A stretch of 64,000 nt of DNA from Udaeobacter sp963805485 (GCA_963805485.1 CAWDUN010000004.1:496001-560000), one strand, 5' to 3'. Shown: positions 43,847 to 53,070, counted from the stretch's first letter. Notes: generated by a model from the letters alone, not told the origin. Numbers and translations are program-made.

Positions 43847-45101
43847 AATTCTGGTTCACGGCGGCCGCCGGCTTTCCGGTTCGATTAAGGTCAGCGGTTC
43901 GAAAAACTCCTCGCTACCGATCCTTGCGGCGACATTGCTGACTCGCGAGCCATGTGTCGTTCACGGGGTCCCCGATCTGAGCGACACGAATTACATGCTC
44001 CAAATTCTCGCTCACCTGGGCGCGCAGGTCGAACGCGCGAGCGGCACGGTGACTGTGACTGCGGGGAAGATCCACTCTGTTGCGCCGTACGACGTGGTGC
44101 GAAAAATGCGCGCGTCCGTTTGTGTTTTGGGACCATTGCTGGGTCGGTGCAAGGAAGCCAGCGTCGCGTTGCCCGGCGGCTGTGTCATTGGCGATCGGCC
44201 GATTGATCTGCATCTAAAAGGCTTTGAAGCCCTCGGCTCAGCGGTGCGCGTGGAAGGCGGCGATATCAAGGTTTTTGCGCCTAAACTGCGCGCGGCACAA
44301 ATCGACATGAAGGGGAACTTTGGTCCGACTGTACTCGGCACAGACAACGTGATGATGGCAGCTGTGTTAGCCGATGGCGTCACTATCATTGAAGGAGCCG
44401 CATGCGAACCTGAGGTCGTGGACCTGGCCAATTTCCTCAACAAAATGGGCGCAAAGATCGAAGGCGCGGGAACGGAGCGGCTCACAATTGAAGGCGTCCC
44501 TGAATTGCACGGCGCAGAACACCGCGTTATTCCGGATCGAATTGAAGCCGGCACCTTTCTGGTAGCAGGTGCAATTGCCGGAGATGGAATCACAGTAAAA
44601 CGCGTTGAGCCTGAACACGTGCGAGCGGTCACCGATTCGCTCGCAAAGTGCGGTTACGCAGTGGATGTCGCAGCCGATTCCATTTCCGTCCTGCCCAACG
44701 GCGAAGCCAGCGCGTTGGAAATCGTTACGGAACCCTATCCTGGTTTCCCGACCGACATGCAGGCACAAATGTGCGCGTTGCTCTCGACCAACAGAGGCAC
44801 CAGTTCAGTGACTGAAAACATTTTCCCGCAGCGTTATATGCACGTCGCAGAGCTAAAACGCATGGGAGCCAAGGTTCGGTTGGAGGGCGCTACCGCGATG
44901 ATTGAAGGGGTGGATAGTCTTCTCGGCGCACCAGTGATGGCAAGTGATCTTCGCGCCTCTGCCGCGCTGGTGCTAGCCGGACTGAAAGCAGACGGAGTCA
45001 CGGAAGTCAGTCGCGTCTATCACATCGACCGCGGCTACGAACATCTTGACGAAAAACTGCAGGAACTCGGCGCGCACATCGAGCGGGTGAAATCAGAATA
45101 G
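43839..45101 (+). CDS. murA: UDP-N-acetylglucosamine 1-carboxyvinyltransferase
   Basis: A 420-aa enzyme of the first committed step of peptidoglycan synthesis. SGSKNSSLPILAA at the N-terminus and GPTVLGTDNVMMAA are MurA landmarks. Cys115 in LPGGCVIGDRP corresponds to the fosfomycin-reactive residue, so the enzyme should be fosfomycin-sensitive. It overlaps prmC and is probably cotranscribed with it. Confidence 0.95.
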   Translation: MDKILVHGGRRLSGSIKVSGSKNSSLPILAATLLTREPCVVHGVPDLSDTNYMLQILAHLGAQVERASGTVTVTAGKIHSVAPYDVVRKMRASVCVLGPLLGRCKEASVALPGGCVIGDRPIDLHLKGFEALGSAVRVEGGDIKVFAPKLRAAQIDMKGNFGPTVLGTDNVMMAAVLADGVTIIEGAACEPEVVDLANFLNKMGAKIEGAGTERLTIEGVPELHGAEHRVIPDRIEAGTFLVAGAIAGDGITVKRVEPEHVRAVTDSLAKCGYAVDVAADSISVLPNGEASALEIVTEPYPGFPTDMQAQMCALLSTNRGTSSVTENIFPQRYMHVAELKRMGAKVRLEGATAMIEGVDSLLGAPVMASDLRASAALVLAGLKADGVTEVSRVYHIDRGYEHLDEKLQELGAHIERVKSE

Positions 45102-45162
45102 CGCGTGTCTTTTTCTGTCGCTTCTACTGGCGAGCAGCGGATCCTTGAGCGAAAGGTTGCAT

Positions 45163-45534
45163 ATGGATTCACAACCGCCGCCGACTCTATCCACTTCCTC
45201 TAATGTTCGAACGTGGTGCGTCTTGTGCCACGCCAGTGCATTGCTTGGATTGTTCTTTCACTTTCTGGGCCACATTCTCGGGCCGCTTGCCGTGTGGCTG
45301 TTAAAACGCGGCGACTCGCCTGAGATTGACGCGCACGGAAAGGAATCGTTGAATTTCCAGATCTCGATGCTGATTTATGACGCGATCGCCGCGATTCTTT
45401 GCATCTTCCTCATAGGCATTCCAATCTTGATAGCGCTCTGGGTGTTAAACACCGTCTTGGTGATCATCGCATCGGTTAAGGCCAGCGAAGGAAAGTTTTA
45501 CCAGTATCCCTTCACGATCCGATTGATTAAATAG
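45163..45534 (+). CDS. DUF4870 small membrane protein
   Basis: A 123-aa protein with two to three transmembrane helices (CHASALLGLFFHFLGHILGP, LIYDAIAAILCIFLIGIPIL and LNTVLVIIASVKASEG). The LKRGDSPEIDAHGKESLNFQ stretch between the first helices is the DUF4870 hallmark. Function unknown. The ATG at 45163 has aaagg eight bases before it; a TTG six codons earlier is less likely. Confidence 0.85.
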   Translation: MDSQPPPTLSTSSNVRTWCVLCHASALLGLFFHFLGHILGPLAVWLLKRGDSPEIDAHGKESLNFQISMLIYDAIAAILCIFLIGIPILIALWVLNTVLVIIASVKASEGKFYQYPFTIRLIK

Positions 45535-45545
45535 CTCAGCGCTGT

Positions 45546-45636
45546 TGTCCTGAGCGAAGTCGAGGGATTCCGGTGTATCACTCTGTGGTGGTTTCGCGGG
45601 ATTCTTCGACTCCGCTTCGCTGCGCTCAGAATGACA
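45546..45636. repeat. Dispersed palindromic repeat, family A
   Basis: Begins gtcctgagcgaagtcgag and ends gcgctcagaatgaca. It fills the convergent gap between the DUF4870 gene and nfo, so it may also serve as a bidirectional terminator. Confidence 0.75.
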
Positions 45637-45641
45637 CCTAG

Positions 45642-46553
45642 CTAGCGTTGATTGGCCAATTGGCGCAGCGTCTTCAGATTTACCACGTCCTCCGCGAGAT
45701 CTTTCCCTTTCGGTGTCTCCAACACTTTCGGGATTTTGCGGAAACGTGGACTTCGCATGATGAACCGGAAAGCGTCCAGACCGATCCGGCCTTTGCCAAT
45801 ATGCTCGTGTCGATCTACTCGCGAACCGCGGTGTGTCTTCGAATCGTTTACGTGAATGGCAACGAGGCGATTGCGACCGATGACACGGTCGAATTCACGA
45901 AATGTTTTCCTCACTCCCGATTCGCTATTGATCTCGTAGCCCGCGGCGAACAGGTGCGCAGTGTCGAGGCACACGCTCAACCGTTCCGGCTCGCGCACGT
46001 TCGCGATAATGTGCGCGAGATGCTCGAACCGATGTCCCATGCATGAACCCTGGCCGGCTGTAATCTCGAGCGCAATTTTCGTTTTTACTTTTGGAATTTT
46101 CCTAAACACCTCGTCCACTGATTCAGCGATCTTTTTCAACCCTGCCTCTTCGCCCGCGCCCAGGTGCGCACCCGGGTGCAACACCAAAAATGGGAGTTCA
46201 AGTTGATCTGCGCGCACCAGTTCTTCGGCAAGCGCTCGAATGGAATTGCCGTGAAATTGCGGATTGGTCGCAGCGAGGTTGATCAGGTAATTGGCGTGCG
46301 CGAACACAGAGAACAATTCACCGCGTTGAACGTGATTGAGAAAAGCGCGGATTTGCTCGGTGGTTAGCGGCCTGGCGAACCACTGCATGTTGTTTTTCAC
46401 AAACACTTGCATCGCGGTGCAGCCTATCGATCGCGCGCGCTCGATGGCCATGCTGACCCCGCCGCGGATGGACATGTGCGCGCCAATTAACAACGGTGAT
46501 CGGTCAGGTCGTCGCTGCACCTGGTTATTGTCATTTTGAGCGGAGCGAAACAT
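45642..46553 (-). CDS. nfo: Endonuclease IV (AP endonuclease)
   Basis: A 303-aa TIM-barrel enzyme cutting DNA at abasic sites. IGAHMSIRGGVSMAIERA starts the fold. Metal ligands are in HANYLINLA, VLHPGAHLG, ALEITAGQGSCMG, CLDTAHLFAAG, IHVNDSKTHRGSRVDRHEHI and LETPKG, matching the Zn3 site. The first eight or so codons of the longest frame fall in the family A repeat (46530-46608). A GTG at 46520 is the alternative start; the true start is unclear. The core is complete either way. Confidence 0.9.
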   Translation of the reverse strand: MFRSAQNDNNQVQRRPDRSPLLIGAHMSIRGGVSMAIERARSIGCTAMQVFVKNNMQWFARPLTTEQIRAFLNHVQRGELFSVFAHANYLINLAATNPQFHGNSIRALAEELVRADQLELPFLVLHPGAHLGAGEEAGLKKIAESVDEVFRKIPKVKTKIALEITAGQGSCMGHRFEHLAHIIANVREPERLSVCLDTAHLFAAGYEINSESGVRKTFREFDRVIGRNRLVAIHVNDSKTHRGSRVDRHEHIGKGRIGLDAFRFIMRSPRFRKIPKVLETPKGKDLAEDVVNLKTLRQLANQR

Positions 46554-46608
46554 CTCTGACTTTTCTCAAACGAATGATCTGAGATTCTTCGCTTCGCTCA
46601 GAGTGACA
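46530..46608. repeat. Dispersed palindromic repeat, family A (at nfo start)
   Basis: Begins gtcattttgagcggagcg and ends gcttcgctcagagtgaca, an inverted-end copy. Its left end overlaps the first codons of nfo. Confidence 0.75.
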
Positions 46609-46616
46609 AGGGCGGC

Positions 46617-49004
46617 CTAAAACCGCTTCGGATGCCAATCGGGTTTCTTGAGGCTTCCTTCGCCGGCGTATTCGAAAAGCTTGTACACCGGCAGGAGCAC
46701 TATGCCGGGTCCTTTCATATCCAGCCGGAGATTGAAGTCGAGTTTGTCATCGAGGAAATGAATGTCGCCGTTGCCGAGCATACTGAAGAGAGAACCACCA
46801 GCCTCAAAATCCTCAGTGTGAATAATGCCGTTTCCCACAGTGAATTCGGCGTTTGCTTTGTGGGCAATGCTGTATCCGCTGCCGGGCACGATGTGATTTA
46901 AAATTCCAGACAGCGGCCCAAAAATCGGTATGGCGAAAACGTTCCCATCGCTTACTTCAATTTTCCCTTTACCTCGCATCGTTCTCCAATCATTACCCAG
47001 TCCGTTGAACTCATACGTGCCGCGTAGCAGCCCCTGCGCAGTCTTGTAGTTGAAATACAGATCAGTCAGGCGCGGGAAATTGATTTCGCTTAATGATACA
47101 GCGGCGTGGTAATGCGGATCGTTCCGTGCGAGCGAGATGTCAGCATTCCCGCGCAGCGTGCCGGCGAGGAGATCCGCCCGGACATCAGTAATTTGCAAGC
47201 GATCGTTCGTGAAAAGCAATCGCGCTGAGACACGATCGAACGGCAGCGCTTTACCAAGAAAGACATAGTCCATTCCGCTTGAGGCATCGAGCTTGACCTC
47301 TAGCCGGGTGTTCTTGCCGCCGCGGAACTGGTAAACACCATTGACTACGAGATTCGGGGGCCGCCGAAACTTGTAAGGAGCTATAGTTTTCGAGGTTTTC
47401 GGATCGATCCAGAAAATTACTTCTGCCGGATATAACGAACTGCGGATATTTGAGACCCGCACCTCGTGTTTTTTGAAGTCGTACGTGAAACTGCCGGAAC
47501 CGATGCCTTCATCGCGCGTGACCCGAATATCCTCGTAAGCGACCGCGCCATCGGCGAACTGAACGCGGGCATTGGCGCCATTCATCCAGATTCCGCGAAA
47601 CCGGGTGCGCCCCAAATCAACTGTGCCGTCGCCCTGCCAACTCTCGGGGTTGCGCTCTGTGCCGCGTATTGCCATCCGAATTGCAGGGGAACGTTGCCAC
47701 TGCCATTCGCGCAGAAACGCGCTTACCTCGGCCGGAACGAGTGGGCGCACTGCCTCTGGCGATATCGTGCTCTCCAGGTTTAGCCGAAAATCGTGGGGGG
47801 CATCGAAGAGATCCGCTCTGAGTTGGCCGCTCTGATGGCGCACGCGCAGCTCCCGAATGAAAGTGCGCTCGCCGTCCCATGAAAAATCTGCATTGAGCTC
47901 AAAAAAGGGCACCTTCTTGTATGTGAACTGTCCAAAAGCGGCATGTCCGATGATGTCCGGTTGGAATCGCTCCGCACCCAGGTTTATTGAGCCGGTGATT
48001 TCGAGCAGAGGCGGCGAATGAAATTCTACGTCTGCGTTCGGTTCACCAATGCCGAAGGCATCGAGAAATCTTTTCAAATCCAGGGTGCTACGAATCTGGA
48101 ATTTGGCGATGTTGGATTGTCGATTCCAATCGCCGCGACCGGCGAAGGCACCTTTCCCGTCGCTCCATTCGCAATGCGCGATATCCAATCGCTGATCGTT
48201 CCATTCGGCTGCGGCGGAGAGATAATTAATTTCGTAGCTGCCTCTTTGCAGGCGCTCGCCGCGCAGAGTCGCCTCGACCCGGGCGTTTTCCAGCTCTGCC
48301 ATGTCTCCGCTGAACTTCAATTGCAAAGAAGGAGGCCCTGCGGGAAAACTAAACTTTTGCAGTTCAGTCACGACACGCTGGGCAAGCGATAATCGCTCTT
48401 GCCATTCTTCCGGTGTAATGGATGCCGATGGTTGGTAATCGGCGCGCTTGATTAATTGTCCTCTCATTGACAATCGAATCCCACAAAAAATTCCTTCCGC
48501 CTGGCTGACGTAAATCTGTTCCGGCGGAAAATAAATGTGCGCGCGGAAGTTAGTCAGTTGCGCGCGACTGGATTTTCCTTCAGCGGTCTTGATTGGAAAT
48601 GTGATCTGCGCGTCGCGAACATCAAGCGCGTTAAGAAACGGTTCATGATGAATGAGCGCTGCGTAATTAATATCGAGAGAGACTTCGCTTATCCGGGCTA
48701 ATGTGTTTTCCCTGTTTCTGTAATCGAAAATCCTTACGTTTTTCGCGACCAGACCGCGGAAGGGGTCCAGCGTTAGCCGTCCAATCTGAGCTTCGACACC
48801 GCGTTTGTGGAGCTCTTCCACGACGCGGGACCGCCATTCACGGCCAAATCCCCGTCGCGCCAGATAGTAACCGCCGGCGAAGATTGCAACGATCGCCGCG
48901 ACAATTGTCAGACGAATTGCAACCGCAACAACACGACGCATCCGGCGCAACCGGGGCACTTGCGCCGAATGGTGAACCTGAGGTTGTTCCAAAGCGACAG
49001 GCAT
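46617..49004 (-). CDS. AsmA-like inner-membrane-anchored protein
   Basis: A 795-aa protein with one transmembrane helix at about residues 25-50 (VAIRLTIVAAIVAIFAGGYY) and a very long beta-rich periplasmic part. The C-terminal third (LLRGTYEFNGLGNDWRTMRG, FGPLSGILNHIVPGSGYSIA, FSMLGNGDIHFLDDKLD) matches the AsmA/YhdP/TamB type C-terminal domain. Such proteins bridge the periplasm and are linked to phospholipid transport and outer-membrane homeostasis. Three aromatic residues and KKPDWHPKRF end the protein. It is monocistronic here. Confidence 0.78.
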   Translation of the reverse strand: MPVALEQPQVHHSAQVPRLRRMRRVVAVAIRLTIVAAIVAIFAGGYYLARRGFGREWRSRVVEELHKRGVEAQIGRLTLDPFRGLVAKNVRIFDYRNRENTLARISEVSLDINYAALIHHEPFLNALDVRDAQITFPIKTAEGKSSRAQLTNFRAHIYFPPEQIYVSQAEGIFCGIRLSMRGQLIKRADYQPSASITPEEWQERLSLAQRVVTELQKFSFPAGPPSLQLKFSGDMAELENARVEATLRGERLQRGSYEINYLSAAAEWNDQRLDIAHCEWSDGKGAFAGRGDWNRQSNIAKFQIRSTLDLKRFLDAFGIGEPNADVEFHSPPLLEITGSINLGAERFQPDIIGHAAFGQFTYKKVPFFELNADFSWDGERTFIRELRVRHQSGQLRADLFDAPHDFRLNLESTISPEAVRPLVPAEVSAFLREWQWQRSPAIRMAIRGTERNPESWQGDGTVDLGRTRFRGIWMNGANARVQFADGAVAYEDIRVTRDEGIGSGSFTYDFKKHEVRVSNIRSSLYPAEVIFWIDPKTSKTIAPYKFRRPPNLVVNGVYQFRGGKNTRLEVKLDASSGMDYVFLGKALPFDRVSARLLFTNDRLQITDVRADLLAGTLRGNADISLARNDPHYHAAVSLSEINFPRLTDLYFNYKTAQGLLRGTYEFNGLGNDWRTMRGKGKIEVSDGNVFAIPIFGPLSGILNHIVPGSGYSIAHKANAEFTVGNGIIHTEDFEAGGSLFSMLGNGDIHFLDDKLDFNLRLDMKGPGIVLLPVYKLFEYAGEGSLKKPDWHPKRF

Positions 49005-49061
49005 GCGTGATCTTTAAAGCGTTAGAGCGTTGAAACGTTCAGGCCGCTAATGCTTATCTGT

Positions 49062-49151
49062 GTCATGTTGAGCGAAGCGAAATATCTCAGATTTTGATAT
49101 CGCGCGCTGCAAAGGAAGATTCAGGGATTCTTCGCTTAGCTCAAAATGACA
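49062..49151. repeat. Dispersed palindromic repeat, family A
   Basis: gtcatgttgagcgaagcga at the left and ttcgcttagctcaaaatgaca at the right. It lies in the divergent gap between the AsmA-like and DUF420 genes. Just before it (49018-49035) a single arm of repeat family B, aaagcgttagagcgttga, is seen. Confidence 0.72.
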
Positions 49152-49179
49152 ATTCAGTAAACGGTTCAGCCGCTTCAAC

Positions 49180-49614
49180 GTGATTTCAACCTCCGACCTG
49201 CCCGCGCTCAATGCCACGTTTAACTTCGTGAGCACGATTTTCATTTCTGCGGGTTGGTACTTCATCCGGCGTGACGCGTGGCGCCGTCACATGATGTGCA
49301 TGATCACAGCCCTTGTCTCGTCTGTTTGTTTTCTGGTTGGCTACATCACTTATCATGCGCGCGTTGGCGAGAAATCTTCCGGATATACCGGCTGGATCGC
49401 GGGGGTTTACTTTCCGATCCTGGCTTCGCACGTTCTGCTGGCGTTTGCGACGTTGCCGCTGGTCATTTTGACGCTTATACCGGTTTTTCGTCGTAGATGG
49501 GACCGGCACAGGCGGATCGCGCGTTGGACGATCCCGATCTGGCTGTACGTGTCAATCACCGGAGTTCTCGTTTACCTGATGCTCTACCAATGGTTTCCTC
49601 CGCCTGCTCGTTAA
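49180..49614 (+). CDS. DUF420 membrane protein
   Basis: A 144-aa protein with four transmembrane helices. ISTSDLPALNATFNFVST is the DUF420 N-terminus, and conserved His residues lie in MMCMIT-preceding RRHMM, YITYHARVG, LASHVLLA and DRHRRIARWT. DUF420 members are often linked to cytochrome oxidase assembly or copper and haem handling, which is not shown here. The start is a GTG at 49180. Confidence 0.85.
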   Translation: MISTSDLPALNATFNFVSTIFISAGWYFIRRDAWRRHMMCMITALVSSVCFLVGYITYHARVGEKSSGYTGWIAGVYFPILASHVLLAFATLPLVILTLIPVFRRRWDRHRRIARWTIPIWLYVSITGVLVYLMLYQWFPPPAR

Positions 49615-49739
49615 GCGATGTCGCTAGCGCTGTCGTCAGCGGATGACCGACCAAATCCCTGCCGATGTCAAAACCTTGCGCTCTACGGCGATTTGATGTT
49701 TGATCAGGACGATGTGCTGTAGCGCGTGAAGGAGATTTT

Positions 49740-50192
49740 ATGGTGACTGTTGCCACGTTTAATGAGCCGACCAAAGCGCGCCAGCTTAAAAGGCGTTTTC
49801 AGGATTCAGGGATCAAGGCCGACGTCCACAATGAGGCGCCGATGCAGCAATTCGGTTTCATGTCCAAGCCGCAAGCCAACGCGAAGGTCATGGTTGAGGA
49901 CAACGATTTCGAGAAGGCGCAAAGTCTCATGATCGAGTGGGAATCGACTGATCCGGACATCTCCGCTGCGCTGATTCGCTGCCCACAATGCAACTCTTCG
50001 AACATCGAGTACCCGCAGATGACGCGAAAATTTTTGACGCCCGCTCTCGTCGGCGTGCTTTGCGCGGCGAAGATCATACCCAAAGAATTTTACTGCCAGG
50101 ATTGCCACTTTACCTGGACAAACCGGGAAGAGCCTACCATTGGACGCCTTTGGCATCGGTTCTTTCCTGGAAGCGAAGCCGAACAGGGCTAA
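49740..50192 (+). CDS. DUF2007-like protein with C-terminal zinc ribbon
   Basis: A 150-aa cytosolic protein. The N-terminal half, VTVATFNEPTKARQLKRRFQ and MVEDNDFEKAQSLMIEWES, resembles the DUF2007 putative signal-transducing domain. The C-terminal half has a CPQCNSSNIEYPQ...CQDCHFTW zinc ribbon, with a hydrophobic stretch between the two knuckles. The function is unknown. It stands alone; 125 bp between it and the DUF420 gene hold an imperfect gctgt/acagc repeat. Confidence 0.72.
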   Translation: MVTVATFNEPTKARQLKRRFQDSGIKADVHNEAPMQQFGFMSKPQANAKVMVEDNDFEKAQSLMIEWESTDPDISAALIRCPQCNSSNIEYPQMTRKFLTPALVGVLCAAKIIPKEFYCQDCHFTWTNREEPTIGRLWHRFFPGSEAEQG

Positions 50193-50204
50193 AGCGCAGA
50201 GCCG

Positions 50205-50283
50205 TTAAGCGTTGAAGCGTTAAAGCAGGACCATGGCGCGGTGACTTGACGCTTCAACGATTCAACGGTTCAACGCTTTAACT
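50205..50283. repeat. Palindromic repeat, family B
   Basis: Left arm ccgttaagcgttgaagcgttaaagc and right arm gcttcaacgattcaacggttcaacgctttaac, each made of repeated units of gttgaagc / gcttcaac. The whole is an imperfect inverted repeat that would form a long hairpin. It lies directly before the LysM gene. Confidence 0.7.
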
Positions 50284-50294
50284 TCATCCAAGTC

Positions 50295-51137
50295 ATGAAA
50301 TGGCTTTTCGTTCTGCTTCTGGCACTGGGGATCTTCGGCGGAGCTGCGTGGTTCGGTTATAACACGTTTGTCAAAGAAGAGATCGAAGTGAAAAAGGAGC
50401 AGCGCGGGGAAGTCACTCCGCCGCCCGTGGTAGACGTCAGCCTGCCGGAATTTGAGGCGGCGGCTAAACTTCGTCAGGATGGAAAACTCCCCGAAGCGCG
50501 TGATGCGCTTGTAGCTGTCATTCAAAAATATCCCGCCGGGAAACACGTCGATGAAGCCCGGGATATCCTAGGGGAAGTGAACACTACAATTTTGCTGTCG
50601 CGTCGTCCATCTCCGGAAAAGACCGAATACATTGTGAAACCCGGGGACGTGCTGGCGAAAATTGCGCGCAAGCTGAAGACGACACCGGAGATGATCATGC
50701 GCATGAATAATATGAGCGGCACCATGCTTCGGATTGGCGACAAGCTGCTGATCTCACATCCCGATTTCTCGATGACGATCCAGCGCAAAGCGAAACTGAT
50801 TGTGCTGTTGAACCACGGAGCCTTTTTTAAGCAATATCACGTGCGCGAGGCAAAGCTGCCGCAGAAACAGCCGGCCAAAATTATGGCGAAAGTTGCTGAA
50901 ACCATGGCTTGGAAAGGTGGCAAACGCGTTGGACTCGGCAGCAAGGAGTACCTGGCCAGCACAAAATGGATCAGGCTGGCCGGGGCACCAGCTTATACAT
51001 TGTATGCAGTGCCGGACGCGAGCCATCCCAATCTGGACCAACCGCCGCCGCCGACCGGTCTGGGACTCGCCGCAGTTGATCTCGAGGAGCTAAGTACACT
51101 TGTAAACAAAAACACCTCGGTGACGATTGTTGACTAA
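50295..51137 (+). CDS. LysM protein with degenerate L,D-transpeptidase-like domain
   Basis: A 280-aa membrane-anchored protein. One transmembrane helix (FVLLLALGIFGGAAWFGYN) is followed by a short helical TPR-like stretch and a LysM domain (TEYIVKPGDVLAKIARKLKT, ~residues 112-155). The C-terminal part reads like a YkuD domain up to VDLEELSTLVNKNTSVTIVD, which is the usual last strand and helix of that fold. The catalytic SHGCxR segment that should precede this is missing: the sequence there is PPPPTGLGLAA, with no His or Cys. It may therefore bind peptidoglycan but not cross-link it. Confidence 0.75.
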   Translation: MKWLFVLLLALGIFGGAAWFGYNTFVKEEIEVKKEQRGEVTPPPVVDVSLPEFEAAAKLRQDGKLPEARDALVAVIQKYPAGKHVDEARDILGEVNTTILLSRRPSPEKTEYIVKPGDVLAKIARKLKTTPEMIMRMNNMSGTMLRIGDKLLISHPDFSMTIQRKAKLIVLLNHGAFFKQYHVREAKLPQKQPAKIMAKVAETMAWKGGKRVGLGSKEYLASTKWIRLAGAPAYTLYAVPDASHPNLDQPPPPTGLGLAAVDLEELSTLVNKNTSVTIVD

Positions 51138-51255
51138 GAGTTGAAGCGTTGAACCGTGATCCGTTGAAGCGAATAGTCAGAATTCTGCGCTTCACTCAGA
51201 ATGACAAAGAACGTATCCCGCTTTAACGGTTTAACCCTTCAACGCTGTAACGCTC
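51138..51255. repeat. Composite repeat, family B arms around half of family A
   Basis: Family B arms gttgaagcgttgaaccg at the left and ctttaacggtttaacccttcaacgctgtaacg at the right flank a lone right end of family A (attctgcgcttcactcagaatgaca, ~51182-51206). This fills the gap before accA. Confidence 0.6.
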
Positions 51256-52242
51256 ATGGAATGGCAACCGCTCGACTTTGAAAAACCGATCTTTGAATTG
51301 GAACGACGGCTTCAGGATTTAAAAAGCCATTCCACAAAGCACGACGTCGATCTTGGTTCGGCAGTAAAAGAACTTGAGGCAAAGCTTCGGGAAACGCGCC
51401 GTCACGTTTACGACAATTTGACGGCCTGGCAGCGCGTCCAAATTGCCCGCCACACCCAAAGGCCCTTCGCGCTCGATTACATTCAACGGTGTTTTACCAA
51501 CTGGATTGAGCTGCACGGCGACCGCCGTTTTGCCGACGATCGCGCAATGCCATGTGGAATGGCGATGCTCGGCAGCCACCGTTGCATCGTTATCACACAC
51601 CAAAAGGGCCGCAATACCAAGGAGAACGTGATGCGTAACTTCGGGTGCGGGCATCCGGAGGGTTATCGTAAGGCCTTGCGCTTGATGCGTCTCGGCGAAA
51701 AATTCGGGATGCCGGTGATTTCTCTCATCGATACACCCGGCGCATTTCCAGGTGTTGGATCGGAGGAGCGCCACATTTCTGAGGCGATTGCCGTAAACCT
51801 TCGTGAGATGATGAAGCTGCGCGTCCCCGTCATTGCCGCAGTGATCGGTGAGGGCGGCTCGGGGGGCGCGCTCGGCATCGGGGTCGCAGATAATGTATTG
51901 ATTTTCGAGAACGCTTACTACTCGGTCATTAGTCCCGAAGCCTGCTCCGCGATACTGTGGAGAGATCGCCGACATGCTGCTGAAGCCGCTGAGGCGCTCA
52001 AATTGACGGCGCAGAATCTTTTAAAGCTCGAGGTGGTTGACGAAATCATTGCTGAACCGCAAGGCGGTGCGCACCGCGACTATGCTTCAGCTGCGGAGAA
52101 TCTTGGACAAGCGCTGCGGCGGAGCTTGGAGCGAGTTTCTCAGATGCCGGTCGCGGAATTGTTAGAAAAACGATATCAAAAATTTCGGCGTCTAGGTGTG
52201 TTTTCGGAAGGAAAAACCGTCACCGCCCCGGCTCGCCTTTGA
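51256..52242 (+). CDS. accA: Acetyl-CoA carboxylase carboxyltransferase subunit alpha
   Basis: A 328-aa subunit. DFEKPIFELERRLQDLKSHS opens the family, GHPEGYRKALRLMRLGEKFG and SLIDTPGAFPGVGSEERHIS form the acyl-binding core, and EGGSGGALGIGVADNVLI is the oxyanion-loop signature. It transfers carboxyl to acetyl-CoA with AccD, which is not in this window. Confidence 0.95.
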   Translation: MEWQPLDFEKPIFELERRLQDLKSHSTKHDVDLGSAVKELEAKLRETRRHVYDNLTAWQRVQIARHTQRPFALDYIQRCFTNWIELHGDRRFADDRAMPCGMAMLGSHRCIVITHQKGRNTKENVMRNFGCGHPEGYRKALRLMRLGEKFGMPVISLIDTPGAFPGVGSEERHISEAIAVNLREMMKLRVPVIAAVIGEGGSGGALGIGVADNVLIFENAYYSVISPEACSAILWRDRRHAAEAAEALKLTAQNLLKLEVVDEIIAEPQGGAHRDYASAAENLGQALRRSLERVSQMPVAELLEKRYQKFRRLGVFSEGKTVTAPARL

Positions 52243-52246
52243 TGTG

Positions 52247-53044
52247 ATGTTGAGGACTTGGGGTAGATCGCTAGGAATTTGGTGGCTCGGCGCTTTTGCC
52301 GCTGTCGCGTTCGCGCGACCCGGCGTCGCCGCGTCCGAGTTCCGTTTTGATCGCGACACGTTTGCTTTCGCTAATCAAACGGTTTTCGAGTATCACCAGG
52401 GACACGCTTCCTTACGAAAATCGTCACCGACGAAGAAAGATGCCTATAATCGTCACTGTTTTGTGATGTCTCGCACTGTCGCGCAATTCAAGAAATTTGC
52501 GCGGTTCGAGCCGCGAAGTGCTCCCCTGAATGACGCTGCGCTGGCAGCTCGGGTTCGCGCTGTAACACGCCAGCCGGCTTGGGGGGCCCCTTTGCCAGAA
52601 AATCAACGTATTGTTTTCCCTGGATACAAAGACCTGAAGGAGATGAGCAACGCCCGTCGCGAACTCGTGCAATTAAACATTGGGCATGGTTGGCCAAGTT
52701 ACTTCCGGATTAGTAATGCCCGGATGATGTTTCAAGACGGTACCGGCTACCAGGAAAGGACTCACGCCCGGTTGAACGCGGCGTTGGCACGCGGCGAGTT
52801 GTTCGTCGCATTTCTTACCACTTATCCCCGATTCACGATCAATCACTCCGTTTTGGTCTATAAGCTGAAATCTTCCTCGCCGAACCCTGGCGATCGTTAT
52901 CTCGTCTACGATCCAAATCATGCAGAGTCGCCGCGCGAGCTTACCTGGTCTGCACACGGTCGTGCTTTCTCCTACCAAAAGGATTGGGATTTTGTAGGTG
53001 GCGTTGTTCGCGTTTATCAGGTTTACGGCAAACCGCTGCAGTAA
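52247..53044 (+). CDS. Secreted protein of unknown function, possible cysteine peptidase-like
   Basis: A 265-aa protein with a signal peptide (LGIWWLGAFAAVAFARPGVAA). It has RHCFVMSRTVAQFKKFARFE with a Cys that follows a His, and a C-terminal domain with FTINHSVLVYKLKSSS and YLVYDPNHAESP, where His and Asp/Asn occur in the order seen in papain-like folds. The catalytic assignment is speculative. It starts five bases after the accA stop and is probably cotranscribed. The start is the ATG at 52247. Confidence 0.6.
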   Translation: MLRTWGRSLGIWWLGAFAAVAFARPGVAASEFRFDRDTFAFANQTVFEYHQGHASLRKSSPTKKDAYNRHCFVMSRTVAQFKKFARFEPRSAPLNDAALAARVRAVTRQPAWGAPLPENQRIVFPGYKDLKEMSNARRELVQLNIGHGWPSYFRISNARMMFQDGTGYQERTHARLNAALARGELFVAFLTTYPRFTINHSVLVYKLKSSSPNPGDRYLVYDPNHAESPRELTWSAHGRAFSYQKDWDFVGGVVRVYQVYGKPLQ

Positions 53045-53070
53045 AAGCGATTCTTTGAGAGAGGGCTTCC

